The notes under the pieces were generated by a model. It was not told the origin of the DNA. It saw only the letters and a list, made by a program, of their open reading frames with translations, and searched no databases. A stretch of DNA of 64,000 nucleotides from Musa acuminata AAA Group. Taxonomy: Eukaryota > Streptophyta > Magnoliopsida > Zingiberales > Musaceae. A program made the position numbers and the translations under genes. Positions 33,402 to 47,792 of this stretch are shown here, piece by piece (position 1 is the stretch's first letter; every line of letters starts with the position of its first letter). The stretch covers positions 31,933,501 to 31,997,500 of the forward strand of contig NC_088340.1 in NCBI RefSeq assembly GCF_036884655.1, read 5' to 3'.

Positions 33402-36400
33402 AATGTCGGTTTCAAATCCCTTTCGTGGCATACTTGATGTCAACCGCCTCACTGGTCTAAATTATACGGATTGGCTCCGTAACTTGAGAATTGTTCTCAT
33501 GATGGAGAAAATCGTGTACGTCATTGATACAGTGATGCTGACGCCCGAAGAAGGGGTAAGCGAGGATGAGATCGCTCGCTACATGAAGTATATTGATGAC
33601 TCCACTCTTGCTCAATGCTATATGTTGGGCTCTATGACTCCTGAGTTATAGAAACAACATGAAAAGATGGATGCCAGATCAATTCTCCTACATGTCTGTA
33701 AATTGTTTGAGGAACAGGGAAGGACTCAACGATATGAGATATCCAAGAGCCTCTTCCGCGCTAGGATGATTGAGGGGATACCAGTTCAGAACCATGTCCT
33801 AAAGATGATTGAGTGGATATAGAAACTCATAGGTCTAGGAATGGTCCTAGAGGATAACTTTGTATGGAAATTATGATTTAGTCCCTACCAGATTCCTTTT
33901 CACAGTTCATAATGAATTTTAATATGAACAAGCTTGAGGTGACTCTCCCAGAGCTCCTCAATATACTGAGGGAGGTAGAGAGTACTATTAAGAAAGAGAA
34001 GCCAGTTCTCTACACTAGTGAGACCAGAAAGAAAAGGAAAGTAGAAAGGTCCCTTAAGAAGGGAAAGGGCAAGGGCAGACCAGGTAAAGCAAATGTTGCT
34101 AAGAAAGACCCAACAAAGGACAAAGGCCAGTGCTTCCACTGTGGTAAAGATGGGCACTGGAAGAGAAACTACAAAAGTATCTTGCAGAAAGGGCGAAACA
34201 AAAGCTTGATGAAGCTTCAGGTATATTCATGAATGTAAATGTGTCCAAGAGGAAATGAGATGAGATGAACAGTGTATACCTGTGGCATTGTAGGCTAGGT
34301 CACATCCATGAAAGAAGGATTCAAAAGTTGCTAAATGATGGATATCTAGATCCATTCGACTATGTGTCATATGCAACCTGCGAGCCTTGCCTTCGTAGAA
34401 AACTGACCAACTCTCTATTTAGTGGAACTGGAGAGAGAGCCACTGAGCTATTAGAACTCATACATAGTGATGTATGTGGATCCATGTCAACTCATGACAT
34501 TGGTGGTTACTCCTACTTCATTACCTTTACTGATGATTTCTCAAGGTATGGATATGTGTACTTAATGAAGTACAAGTCCGAAGCCTTTGAGAAATTCAGA
34601 GAGTATAAGAATAAGGTGGAGAACTAGACTAGAAAGAGTATCAAAACTCTTTGATCAGATATAGGAGGTGAGTACTTAAGTACAAAGTTTACTCAGTTCC
34701 TCAAGGACCATGGGATATTATCCCAATGGACACCTCCTTATACACCTCAGCTCAATGGTGTCTCTGAAAGGAGAAATCGTACGCTATTAGACATGGTACG
34801 GTCCATGATGAGTTTCGCTGACCTACCCATCTTATTCTAGGGATATGCCCTAGAAACCGTAGCTTACCTTCTGAACAGAGTTCCAACTAAGTCGGTAGTG
34901 TCTACACCATATGAGATATGGAAAGGGAAGAAGCCTGATATTAAGGTTGTTAAGATTTGGGGCTGCCCTGCCCACGTTAAAAGACACAACATCGATAAGT
35001 TAGAATCAATGACAGAGCGATACAAATTTGTGGGATACCCTAAGGAAACTTATGGGTATTATTTCTATCATCTCGAGGACCAAAAGGTCTTTATAGCTAA
35101 GAGAGCAGTGTTCCTTGAGAAGGAACATATTCTTGGCGGAGATAGTGGGAGAATGATAGAGTTGAGCGAGGTTGGAGAACCAAGCTTAAGCACCACTCTA
35201 CAACCCGAGTCTGTTCAAGTACCTAATACACAAGTTTCAACTTTACGTAAGTCTGATAGAGTATCCCATCCTCCTGAGAGATATGTGGGACATATTAGAG
35301 AAGAGGATGTTGAAGATATTGACCCTCAGACCTACGAGGAGGCTATTATGAGTATAGACTCTGGGAAGTGGTAAGAAGCCATGAATTTTGAGATGGATTC
35401 TATGTACTCCAACAAGGTTTGGAACCTAGTTGATGCGCCCGAAGGTATTGTACCCATCGGTTGCAAGTGGATTTTTAAGAAAAAGATCAAAGTAGATGGA
35501 AAGGTAGAGACCTATAAAGCAAGGCTAATGGCTAAGGGGTATCGTCAAAGGCAAGATGTTGACTACGACGAAACCTTCTCACCCGTAGCAATGCTGAAAT
35601 CTATTAGAATTCTATTGGCTATTGCAGCACACTATGATTATGAGATCTGGCAGATGGATGTGAAAACCGTATTTCTCAATGGGAACCTCGAAGAGGAGGT
35701 GTATATGATGCAACCTGAGGGATTCGTGTCCAAGAACTACCCAGATAAGGTGTGTAGGTTTCTTAGATCCATTTATGGACTAAAGCAAGCTTCCCGAAGT
35801 TGGAACATAAGATTTGATGAGGCAATAAGATCTTATGACTTTGTTAAGAACGAAGATAAGCCTTGTGTATATAAGAAGGTAAGTGGGAGCACTATCACCT
35901 TTTTGGTGTTATATGTGGATGACATCTTGATCATTGTGAATGACGTAAGAATGCTATCCACAATAAAGACTTGGTTATCTAGACACTTCTCCATGAAGGA
36001 CTTAGGGGAAACATCCTATATCTTGGGGATTAGAATCTATAGAGATAGATCCAAGAGGATGCTTGGCTTATCCCGGTCCAAGTATATAGGAACCATTGTC
36101 AAAAGGTTTGGCATGAAAAATTTCAAGAGAGGTCTCATACCGATGGGACATAGGATATCGCTTGCTACGAGTATGTCCCCAAAGACTCCAGAAGAAAGGG
36201 CGAACATGGATATGATACCTTATGCCTCAGCAATAGGGTCTATCATGTATGCCATACTATGTACTAGGCCTGATATAGCGCATGCTCTAAGTGTCACGAG
36301 CAGGTATCAGGCGGATCTAGGCTTAGAGCACTAGAAAGCAGTAAAGTGTATCCTTAAGTAACTTGAGAAGGCCTAAGGATTTTTTACTAGTATATGGAGG

Positions 36401-36899
36401 TAATAGCCTTAAGGTTGAAGGCTACATGGACTCAAGTTTTCAGTCTGATGTCGATGATAGCAAGTCGAATTCAGGGTATGTGTACACCTTGAATGGAGGA
36501 GCAGTGTGCTGGAAGAGTTCCAAGCAAGATACTACTGCTGACTCGACTATACAGGCGGAGTACATTGCTGCATCGGATGCAGCAATGGAGGGAGTCTAGT
36601 TGAAGAAGTTCATCACAGATTTGGGAGTCGTGCCGGGTAGCGAGGAGTCGATCTCCTTATATTGCAACAACAACGGGGCGATTGCTCAAGCGAAGAAACC
36701 TAGGTCTCATCAGAAATCTAAGCATGTTCTAAAGAGGTTCCACCTTATCAGAGAGATCGTAACCCGAGGAGATGTAGTAGTGGAAAGAGTTCCATCCGAA
36801 GGTAACATTGCAGATCCACTAATAAAGTCGTTGTCTCATATTGTCTTTGAGCATCACAGGGGTCTGATGGGGTTCAGACACATAGGTGATTGGCTTTAG
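33402..36899 (+). pseudogene. Copia gag-pol of element B, lightly broken
   Basis: Gag begins MSVSNPFRGILDVNRLTGLNYTDWLRNL at 33402, with a TAG at 33649. The zinc knuckle ([14 protein letters not shown], about 34130) has lost its last cysteine, and almost no space remains for protease before the GAG-pre-integrase block, so protease appears deleted. The integrase keeps the zinc site (HCRLGH...CEPC) and the acidic triad regions (HSDVCG, TDDFSRY, NGVSERRNR), with stops near 34626 and 34840. RT (35381-36334) retains YVDDILII. RNase H (about 36363-36899) keeps YMDSSFQSD and AEYIAASDA, with a TAG near 36598. Overall much better preserved than element A. Confidence 0.9.
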
Positions 36900-36913
36900 G
36901 TCAAGTGGGAGAT

Positions 36914-38515
36914 TGCTAGTCATAGGTGCCCAGCAAGCCAATCACGTGAGTGATGGCATGTGTGACTTGATACAGAATCTTTTTTCTTATTATATTTTGG
37001 CATATATCACTTTATAACTATTGCATATATGCACATGTATATTGTGATGTCCTTGGATTTGTGCAATGGGAATCGGATCGTGATGAGATCACAAAAATGA
37101 GATCGATTCACTTTTAAACATATATCCTAAATAATCCCGGTCATAGGTTACTAGAGAGGGACATCGTGATAACCGGACAGACTAGTGTGCTGTATACCCG
37201 TCCATATGATGGATGCAGCTAGTCTCATAGCTGCTCATGTAGGGACACTAGGGATACAGTACAAGTGCTCATTGGAGAATAAGTTCACTGATTAATTCGC
37301 TTATGGAATGCTGGATGGTTGATAATGCCTTATTGTCAAACAGTGATTCCGTAGTCTTAGTGGTATATATGGTCCTTAGACTTGAGACACCAAGGATGTC
37401 TTGTATGAGTGCTCCACTCTTTGATACCTGACTTATAGGTTTGGCTTTCCCAGATCTAGTATAGCTGGTCATTGGGAGTGGTAGTCGACTTTACGAGGGC
37501 TATTGAGTGTCGATAGAGGATCATCCACTCTCGGCATCATGAGAGGAATATCCCATATGTTCTTACTCAGACAAATCCTTGGCCAGGGTCATTCGGGTTG
37601 AGAGAGAAAAAGTTCTCCAGGAGAATCCGATTAGAGCGAGACTCGAGTAGAAACCGTATGGGTCTGACAGCACCATGCTCGATATACGGTCTCTAGGATA
37701 TTAGATGGATGAGGGACTATAAATACACGATAACTGAGGATAGATAGGTCCAATGGATTGGATTCCCTTGTATCGTTTGGGGACTACGGCGTAGTGGCCT
37801 AGTACGTCCGTAGTCGATGAGTCGAGTGAATTATTACAGAAATAATAATTCACTGAATTAAAAGGAGTTCTGACAAGTATGACTCACAGCCAGCTCGATA
37901 TTGGGCCTAGAGGGTCACACACATATGATAGGTATTGCGATAAGTAGAGGTTCGGATATGAGATATCCGACGGAGCCCTTTTCTTATTGGATATCCAATA
38001 AGCCCCTGAATTATTGGATCCTATGGACAAGATCCAATAAGAGCCCATGAGAGATTATTGGATAGAGATCCAGTAATCTAAAAGGCTTAGGTTATTGGAT
38101 GTAGATCCAATACCCACTAGGGGAGAATCCATTAGGGTTTGATAGGAGATCTCTATAAATATGAGGTATTCAGAGCCTAATAGGCTAGAGCCTTTGCTTG
38201 CCTCTCCTATTCTCCTTCTCCTCTCCACCTTAGAGCAGGCTTAGAGTTTTGAGGAGCGTCATCGCAGCCCTGTTATGTGGATCACCGCTAGAGAGGAGGA
38301 CGCTTGACCTCCTTCACCCTCTCCTAAAGATCTGCAAGGAAACAGAGATATACGATCTCCTTATGTAACACAATCTACTCTATATGCAGTTTTTCAGTTT
38401 CGTGGATTTTGCGCACCAATCTTCGAACGACGACGAACATCTCTTTGGGAATCGGAGATTTTGTTTTCTTGTTCTTCCGCTACGCATGTGATGTCGCCCC
38501 CAAGATTTCCTAATA
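36914..38515 (+). repeat. 3' LTR of element B
   Basis: 1602 bp, same length as the 5' LTR. It starts TGCTAG and ends CCTAATA (final CA mutated to TA), followed by the GGTAG duplication. Confidence 0.93.
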
Positions 38516-38520
38516 GGTAG

Positions 38521-38953
38521 TTTGATGGAGATCCAATATCCAATATGATAGGATCCATTATGGTTAAGTTAATAGGGGGCCTCTATAAATAGGAGGGAAA
38601 TAAAAGTTCATGTGCTAAAGCTTCTCTTGGTTACCATCTCCTATTCACCTCTCTACTTCTCCTCCTCAGATAACAGGCTTGGAGATTGGAGAAGCATCGT
38701 CATAACCCTATTGTGTAGATCATCGCTAGAGAGGAGGACGCTTGACCTTCTTCTTCCTCTCTTATAAATCTATAGGGAATTAGGGATATACGATCTCCCT
38801 ATGTAACACAATCTTTCATATATGCATTTTTTAGTATCATGGACTTTGTGCACCAATCTTCGCATAACGATGAACATAATTTAAGAGAAATTTAGGGATT
38901 TTTGTTTTTCTGTTCTTTCGCTACGCATGTGATATCGCTCTAGATTTTCTTAA
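38521..38953 (+). repeat. 3' LTR of element A, distal part
   Basis: Continues the element A LTR after the element B insertion: same TATAAATAGGAG, CAGGCTTGGAG and GAGAGGAGGACGCTTGACC blocks as the ends of the B LTRs. With 21661-22818 it makes a full LTR of about 1.59 kb. Confidence 0.9.
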
Positions 38954-39685
38954 AGCCATGAGTTGTACTTATCAGAACTCCTTCTAACTTAGAACTCCTT
39001 CTGACTCAAAACTCCTTTTGATTCAGTAAATTATTATCTCATAATAATTCATTCAACTCATCTATCATCCCATAATAATTCACTCAACTCATCGACTATG
39101 GACATACTAGGTCATTACACCATAGTTCCCAAATGATACAAGGGGATCTAATCCATTAGACATGTCTACTCTCAATTATTGTGTTTGTAAAGTCCCTCAT
39201 CCATATAATATCCTAGAGACCGTATACTAAGCATGGTGTTATCAAGCCCATACGAAATCTACTCGAGCCTCGCTCTAATCAGATTCTCTTAGAGAACTCT
39301 TTCTCTCTTAATTCAAATAACTTTGCCTAGGGATTTTCTTGAGCGAGAATACATGGGACATTTCTATCATGACATCGAGAGCAGATGATCCTCTATCGAC
39401 ACTCAAATTGCCTTCATAAGATTGGCTACCACTCCTAATGATCGATTGTGTTAGATCTGGAACTTCTAAACCTTTAAGTCTGGTATCAAAGAGCGGAGTA
39501 ATCATATAGGACATCCTTAGTATCTCAAGTTTAAGAACCAGACACAATTGGAATCATAAAACTATTATTTGACGATGAGGTATTATTAACCATCCAATAT
39601 TACGTGAGCGGATCATTTAGTAAACTCATTCTCAAATGAGCACATACACTATATCCCTAGTGTGCCGCACAAGTAGCTATGAGAC
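38954..39685 (-). repeat. Inverted LTR fragment D, part 1
   Basis: Reverse complement of the middle of the A/B-family LTR (for example TCAGAACTCCTTCTAACTTAG and the CTCACTCAACTCATCGACTA region). The end corresponding to the last ~0.6 kb of the LTR is absent. It continues at 41417 on the other side of solo LTR E. Confidence 0.85.
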
Positions 39686-41411
<1,726 letters not shown>

Positions 41412-41416
41412 GAGAT

Positions 41417-41717
41417 CAACTACCTCCATTATAATGATAGATATACAGCACATCGATCTGCCCGGCTATCTCGATGTCCCTCTCGAGTAACATATGACCA
41501 GGAATGTTTAGGGTATGTATTTATAGGTAAATTAGTCTCATTATCATGATCTCATTTTAATCCAATTCTCATTGCATAGATCCAATGACATCACAATATA
41601 TTTATTATCCAATATAAAATATAGAAATATCATAATAATAATAACTAAAAAGATTATGTAATGTGTCACACATGTTATCACTCACGTGATTGGTTTACAT
41701 GACAACTGTAACTACTA
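41417..41717 (-). repeat. Inverted LTR fragment D, part 2
   Basis: Resumes LTR D directly after the E target site and runs to the complement of the LTR start (ACTCACGTGATTGG ... AACTACTA). Confidence 0.85.
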
Positions 41718-41734
41718 AACCCATCATAGTGGGT

Positions 41735-42235
41735 CCATCCTCCCACCCACGACGGTCAAATCAAGACTTGTTATGCGAAAGTCGCTTCGACGGATTGACA
41801 CCAATACTCCCGCCCATGACAATCTAATTAAGACCCATTATAACGGAAGCCACTCTAATGGACTGATAGCAATACTCCCACTATGGTGGTCAAATCAAGA
41901 CCTGTTATGGTAGAAGCTACTCCGACTAATTGATATCGAGACTCTCGCCCACGATGGTCGAATCAAGACTCATTACAATGAGAGCCACTCCGATAGACTG
42001 ATACCGATACTCCTGCCCATGATGGTTGAATCAAATCCTCCTCTAATGGAATGATACTGATACTCCCACCCATGATGGTTGAATCAAGACCCGCTACGGT
42101 GGAGCCACCCCAGTGGACTGATATCGATACTCCTACCTATGGCGGTTGAATCAAGACCCACTATGACGGACTGATACCAATCCTCCCTCTCACGTGGTCA
42201 AGCTAACACCTACTATTGTAGAACTACACTCCCAC
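41735..42235. repeat. ~67-bp minisatellite, about seven copies
   Basis: Imperfect tandem units of 64-68 bp built on GACTGATACCGATACTCCC, GCCCATGATGGT, GAATCAAGACC and a GAGCCACTCCGAT-like end. Units differ at several positions each. No coding frame or transposon end. Confidence 0.85.
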
Positions 42236-42241
42236 CCAGGC

Positions 42242-44732
42242 TATCATGCCCCTCGAATTTTTCCGTTCAGGAAGCGTGAACCTATCTTAAAATCGATAAT
42301 ATTATAATTCAGATCAACAATCCAATTCCAAGATCCAAACACACATTTGAGGGGACCTTGAGAAAATATAAGTCATTCATATCCATAATTCCACAAGTAT
42401 GATATTCTATACAATCACAAAACCAACATGTACTACATGTTTATATCATTACACAATTTTAATATTCTCAAAATCCTAACATGAGAGATACTTTTCAAAC
42501 ATTTACAAGATACATCAATCTAGATTTGTCATTAATATTTCATTATATATAAAATGTACTTATAGATCAACCATCTTTAAACTACAAAAGATTTGTCCAA
42601 AAAATCTTCTAGCCTTCCATTACCTCAGCCCAATTTAAACATTTTAGCGAGCAATACATTATCTTAAAAAAATTATATAGCAACAGAGTGAGCATATAAA
42701 GCCCAATAAGTGACTAACATATCCATGACAAAGAGGACAGTTTCAAACAAATAAGATTTCAAAATATAAGACAGAGATACAAGAGTTCAAAGATAGCTAC
42801 TCGACGTATCCAGAATTACAATGTCATATTGTTCGAAACATGTTTTATTCATAACAATGGAGTAAGAGCTAATTGGAGTATATCAATGACAGATGAAACA
42901 TTTCAGAACATATCAATGGCAAAGAAAATGCTTCGGAACATATCAATGATATATGAAGTATTTCGGAGTATATCAATGACATATGAAGTTTTTCGGGAAA
43001 TATCAATAACAAATGAAATATTTTGGAACATATCAAAGAACAAATATGAAACAGAAGCTCAAACGTCGCATTTGATGTTGCATACATTTCATTCTTATCC
43101 AAAGCACATATAGAAGCATATAACCAAAGCTTTGGATATCATATCAAATAAATAAAAGGTGAAGTGTGATCCCAAATATAATCTCCCAGGTCTGGGAGTG
43201 TCATCCATCCACGTTCAGATGAAGCCAGAGAGGGCCGACAAAGCATCGCAGGCTCTAAGTATATACCCTTTACCATTTTTGGCAAAGGTCTAGATAATCC
43301 CTTTACCATTTTTGACAAAGGTCCAAATAATCTCTTTACTATTTCTAGCAAATGTTCAAATAATCTTACAAACACCAGAGTACAAAAGAGTATTGTGAAC
43401 AATAAAGTTGGCACATATCGAAAATATATGCGGAACAACGAAATGCATGTGCCTATACGAAACATTACGATACAAATATAAAGTTTACCTAATAGATTTA
43501 GGTATGCAAACACTTGTAGGAAAAAAGTATATAGAAATTTGAAGCAATAATGTAAAGCTAAACTACAGTAAAGATTTTAGTTGAAATCAATTTCCAAAGA
43601 GATGAAAGCAAAATCTACCAAAGCTCGATTCTAATAGAATTTGAGAGGCATATTACATGAATTATTTTGATAACAAATTATACTCTAATTTGTATAAAAT
43701 AGGCTCATTCAAAAGATGTATTAATCTAGTTTTAGATAAATTATGTTTTGTATTAATAGGAGTTTCCAATAAGGAGTTACGATTAATTTAGTAACCAAAG
43801 GTCAGAGAATATTATCTTTGTTTTGTAGAATTCATAAAGTTGATTAGAACAAATGATTCAATAGGCATTTATACTCCAAATCTTTTAAATTAGATATATA
43901 CAAAAGGTCTATGAGTCTAATTTTTAATAAATCATGTTTCAAATAAACCATAGTTTTCAACATAGAGTTATAATAGAGTTATAAGCAAGAGAGTACTGAA
44001 AAGTCAAAATCGATAGTCTCTGTTTTACAAATTTCATAGGGTCAATTGAAATAATAGTTTCGGTAGGTAAATAGACTCCAAATTTATCAATCTTGATATC
44101 AAAAGAAGAGCTATGAGTTTATTTTTGAAAAAATCTAACTTTTCCAAAATCAAGAATTTGTGAAGAATGTTATGACTAGAATATTATAGAAGGGTCAAAT
44201 CTCAAAAAAAATCCAGACTCACAGTTTTATTCCCAAACGATAGAAATATCAAGTATGAAATCAAAATCTTCCAAATTTTTCATAATTAAGATGAAATTAA
44301 AGATCAAAATTTCTGAAGGAACGAGTTAGAATACTTATCTTAAAAAAGTTTGATTCTCAAATATAGGGAATTGATGCAAAACCTCAAGCAAAGCAAAGCT
44401 TCTTCTCCTACTTCAATTCCTCTTCCTTTCTCCTCTCAAACCCACATTGGCTACAACTCTTAAGTTTTTCTCTTTTAATTTCTCCTCTAATGCATTAGAT
44501 TTAACTAATATAAGAATTACAATATAGTAAGCATGCATAAAGGGGGCTTAGGTATTATCCACAAAACAAACTTAGGTGGCACCATTAGGTTAGCTAGTGA
44601 CATATGTCCATCATTTTTTTTTAAACCTAATATAAATCTTTTATAAATTATATTATATTTTTAATATTTACATTTAGGTCCCTATATTACAAATAGACCC
44701 TTATAAATTTTTTAAAAATGAAAGATGTTACA
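42242..44732 (-). mobile_element. Solo LTR F, element C family, inverted
   Basis: The left end ATCATGCCCCTCGAA is the complement of the C-family LTR end, and the right end AAAAATGAAAGATGTTACA is the complement of its start TGTAATATCCCTCACTTTT. Between them lies an inverted version of the 30-bp ATATCAATGGC-type array (42885-43035). It lacks the long purine tract of element C. Flanking CAGGC and CAAAC match at 3 of 5 bases, so the target duplication is uncertain. Confidence 0.75.
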
Positions 44733-45135
44733 CAAACATGCCCAAATGAACACTCAACTTCTCGTGCAGAAGGGGGAGGTAAAATTGGAGAAGGAAACCT
44801 CACAAAACAGAAGGGAAATGTCGAAAAATGAGAGAGAATGAACTCATATATCGAAGGGGAAGAATGAAGATAGAGACGGAGGAAAAGAGAGAGAGGTCCC
44901 TTCGGTCAATACTCGTCTAATCAAATGTCACCCCAGTAAAGTACAACCCACCCTAAACAGGCCTCGCACAAACCACCATGGTGCCAACAACGAACCCAAA
45001 GCTAAACAGTGATGACATCACCATATAGGAACACAGGAAAAGCAACATCCTTCAAGACCTCCATTTGAAGCTTTGAACAATGCCTTTCTAGGTGGATGAA
45101 TAATAGGGATAATCCTAGTACTCCCCAACTCCCCT
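44733..45135. other. Unassigned spacer
   Basis: Repeat-derived looking sequence between solo LTR F and the next LTR fragment. No gene or clear terminus recognised. Confidence 0.4.
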
Positions 45136-45865
45136 TGTCATGTAAGCAACACCTAAGAAAAAGCCCGAGAACCACCTCCCTATGGCCACCAACAAGAGAT
45201 CACGTCACCTGCCCCAACTTCCAAGAATAGGCCCACATGTCCCACTCCTGATTAATACATCAACAGAAGTCATGCCTTCGCATTAATGACTGATGGCATA
45301 TTCTGCCTTCACTAGTTTTCCATTTCCAACGGTCGATGAAGGGACCACTCCCTACCTAACCCAAAGTGGCAAGGAAGTCAGCCTAGAAGCATCCCCCTAA
45401 CAGATTGCCCTGGGCACCAAAGGGCATACACTAGCAAGTTGCCCTCATTGATGCCTCCGTTGTGCAAGGTATGGGGGGCCTTGGCAAACACACGTCTAAG
45501 CCGCTTAATGTCCAAGTATAAAAGGCAAGCTCCGAACTAAGCTGGGGCAAGCGGGCAAGAGCTCTTAACTCTCTCATTTACATTATTAATCTCCCTCTCT
45601 GTCTCTTTGACTTAAGCATCGGAGAGGTCGAGCTGAGACACCCCCAACTTAAACCTATTGTGCAAGACCCTCGATACTATCCGGAGATGTACCCAGGAGG
45701 TAGCCCAACAATAAGGATGACTTAGCTCTCCAACCTGACTCTACCATACGAGGGTTAGATCGCTCCCAACGAATCACCTTTCTTATGAACTCCCACATAG
45801 GATCGTTGTGCTAACTCTTTGTGTTAGCAAGGAGAAGTCACAGTGAAGGACCTATATTTTCAACA
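45136..45865 (+). repeat. Gypsy-type LTR fragment or solo LTR
   Basis: Has LTR-like organisation: TGTCATGTAAGCAACACC start, TATAAAA box near 45518, a CTTTGACTTAAGCATCGGAG phrase common in plant gypsy LTRs, and a TTTTCAACA end at 45857-45865. Related to 19690-19968. I could not confirm a target duplication. Confidence 0.55.
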
Positions 45866-46132
45866 GTAAATCAATTGGATTGACTCACCAGTGGATGGTT
45901 TCTATGTGTTAACAATCATTTATTTGTATATATAAATATACTTGTTCCTTTGTTGTTCCTTCAAATATCAATTCGCTAATGCCAAAAAAAAAAAAAAAAA
46001 GATATTTCCGGGCTTTCTGGGCTTTCATTTGCTTTGTTATTTGTGGATAACTTAGAAATCTGATTTGTGAAGATCGTGTCGGAGTAGTCAACCAAAGTAA
46101 AAGTAAAAGCATCAACTGCCGTACGCCGTCCA

Positions 46133-46803
46133 TCACCCGGTGTGCCCCGACGTCAGTCCCCAGCGGAGCACCACTGAGTACTCCGGCAGCTCCCCCAGCC
46201 CCGCGAACAGCGACTCCTCCCCCAGCCCAGCCTCCCTCTCCCCCGCCATCGATCCCGTGGCCGCGTCGCTACCGAAATGGAGGGAGCCGTAGAGCAGCTC
46301 GTCGGAGCCAGCCGAGGTAGTGGAAGCAGAAGCCACGTCGGAGAACCATGGGAGGCGGCCGCCGTCGACCTGCTGCAGCGGCTCGTTCTTCCCGATCACG
46401 ACGGGGTACTTCGCCTCCTGCTCGGGCGTGGACTCGAGCGGTCTGAAGCCTGACTGAGCTGGCGGCGCTGGCTCCTCTATGGGGGGCGGCGCCGGAGGAG
46501 GTAGGCGGTTCTGGTGGCGGCTGCCGTTCCTGGGGAGGGGACAGAGGTGGTTGTGGTCGAAGGAGTAGGTGACGATGAGCTTGGTGGGGTCCAGGCGGCT
46601 GCACTCCACCTGCTTCCTCGCCGGGCAACCCTTGCAGCTACTGCACCTGTAGTAACTCCTGCATGGCCACGAACGTACAAGAAACCAGAGCTCTCTCTCA
46701 CACACACGCGGAAGCCAAGTACGCACCTGGGATTAGGGGAGCCTTTGATGGGCTTCTGCCCGTACTTCCTCCATGACCATGAATCCGACGGCGGGAACGA
46801 GTA
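46133..46803 (-). pseudogene. WRKY group IIe transcription factor, 5' truncated
   Basis: Two minus-strand exons (46803-46727 and 46658-46133) separated by a GT-AG intron at the usual WRKY position after PNPR. They encode a full WRKY domain, [16 protein letters not shown] then [17 protein letters not shown], with a C-X5-C-X23-H-X1-H zinc site. A Pro-rich stretch and a C-terminus [17 protein letters not shown] follow, resembling the WRKY65/69 branch of group IIe. Reading upstream, a TGA (46806-46804) stands three codons before PPSDSW, with no AG acceptor between them. AT-rich palindromic sequence begins beyond, so the N-terminal exon is missing. It may be a pseudogene or a broken copy; a rearranged start elsewhere cannot be excluded. 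Small changes within the domain (N for Y in SPNPR, S for G before YYRC) fit relaxed selection. Confidence 0.75.
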
Positions 46804-47792
46804 TCAGACTCGGGTTTATAATATAATATATATATATATATTATAAACCCTTATAATATATATATTATAAGGGTTTATAATAGCTATAAAAAATATATAA
46901 AATGTTAAGTAGAAAAAGAGTATCAATACTAATTATGATATCATAAGTGTGAAAAAAGAAAAATATATTGACTTATAATGATACCAAGACTAACTATCCA
47001 CTATCCAAATCATAAATGACGATAAATCATTCATGTAATCGATCTGATTACGGCTTACAATTTTTTTATTATAGTATAGGTTGATTATGATAGGAAAACG
47101 ATAAGATTTAATCATACAAGGAATAAAATAGATAAAAATATAACAAACATTGTATACATAATTAAGATATTAGAAATCTTTAATGTATATGATTGGTGAT
47201 TTTTGATATGAGAGTTAAAGAAGGTTTAGTGTTCAACTATTGATTGAAGTTTATTATCTTCTCTCATAATGCTCCCACTGTTAGAGATTAAATAAATTTG
47301 ATCAAAACCTCACATACAGTAGTTTATGATCAAATTAAATAGATATTATTTTCTGTCTCACTTTTGTAACTCTTAGTGAGAATATTCCCAAAAATCAATA
47401 TTTTGTCATCGGATGATGCTTTTTGTTCCCATCTCCATCTCGACCGTCCAACCGTCCAGATTAAGAGACCCGTCCAGATCTAACGGTTCAGACGACGCGG
47501 CAATTGCTTTAGCACATTATGTGGAGAAACCTTTATGTTCTCCACCCACCGAAGGCCCGCGCATTCACCCAATTGATCTCAACCGTCCATTAGATCGATT
47601 TGGTCAGCCGTGAGTGACGTCAACCGCCCTTGATTGTCGCCACATTTTGCGTTGATGAGGGTGAAGGTTTGGGTATTATTGGAGGGTGTGTAAAGTCTTC
47701 TACCATTTCATTTCCCTTCCGTTTGGGTTTGCTTCAGCGCTTCGGTTGAGCGACTGGAAGAGCGAGGGAGGAAGAGAGATCGAGGCGAGGCG
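46804..47792. other. AT-rich spacer and COV1-like promoter/5' UTR
   Basis: A palindromic TA-rich segment (about 46812-46882, with ATTATAAACCC and GGGTTTATAAT arms) abuts the broken WRKY exon. 46880-47400 is AT-rich with no gene. From about 47690 the sequence becomes G-rich and is probably the 5' UTR of the gene starting at 47793. Confidence 0.5.

Larger units (their letters stand above)
22819..38515 (+). mobile_element. Copia element B, 15.7 kb including nested element C
   Basis: A Ty1/copia retrotransposon inserted into the LTR of element A. Two 1602-bp LTRs (22819-24420, 36914-38515) are flanked by a perfect target duplication GGTAG (22814-22818, 38516-38520). The primer-binding site TGGTATCAGAGCC is at 24422-24434 and the polypurine tract AAGTGGGAGA at 36903-36912. 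Without element C it would be about 8.6 kb. It has a long structured leader (to 33401), then gag, integrase, RT and RNase H with a few stops. The 1.6 kb LTR and pol sequence suggest the Angela/Tork side of copia; this is tentative. The LTRs differ visibly at several percent of positions, so it is moderately old. Confidence 0.93.

Noticed and set aside
46812..46882. MicroRNA precursor
   Set aside because: The arms are TA-rich simple palindromes without a distinct non-repetitive stem; more likely an AT-rich repeat at a breakpoint.
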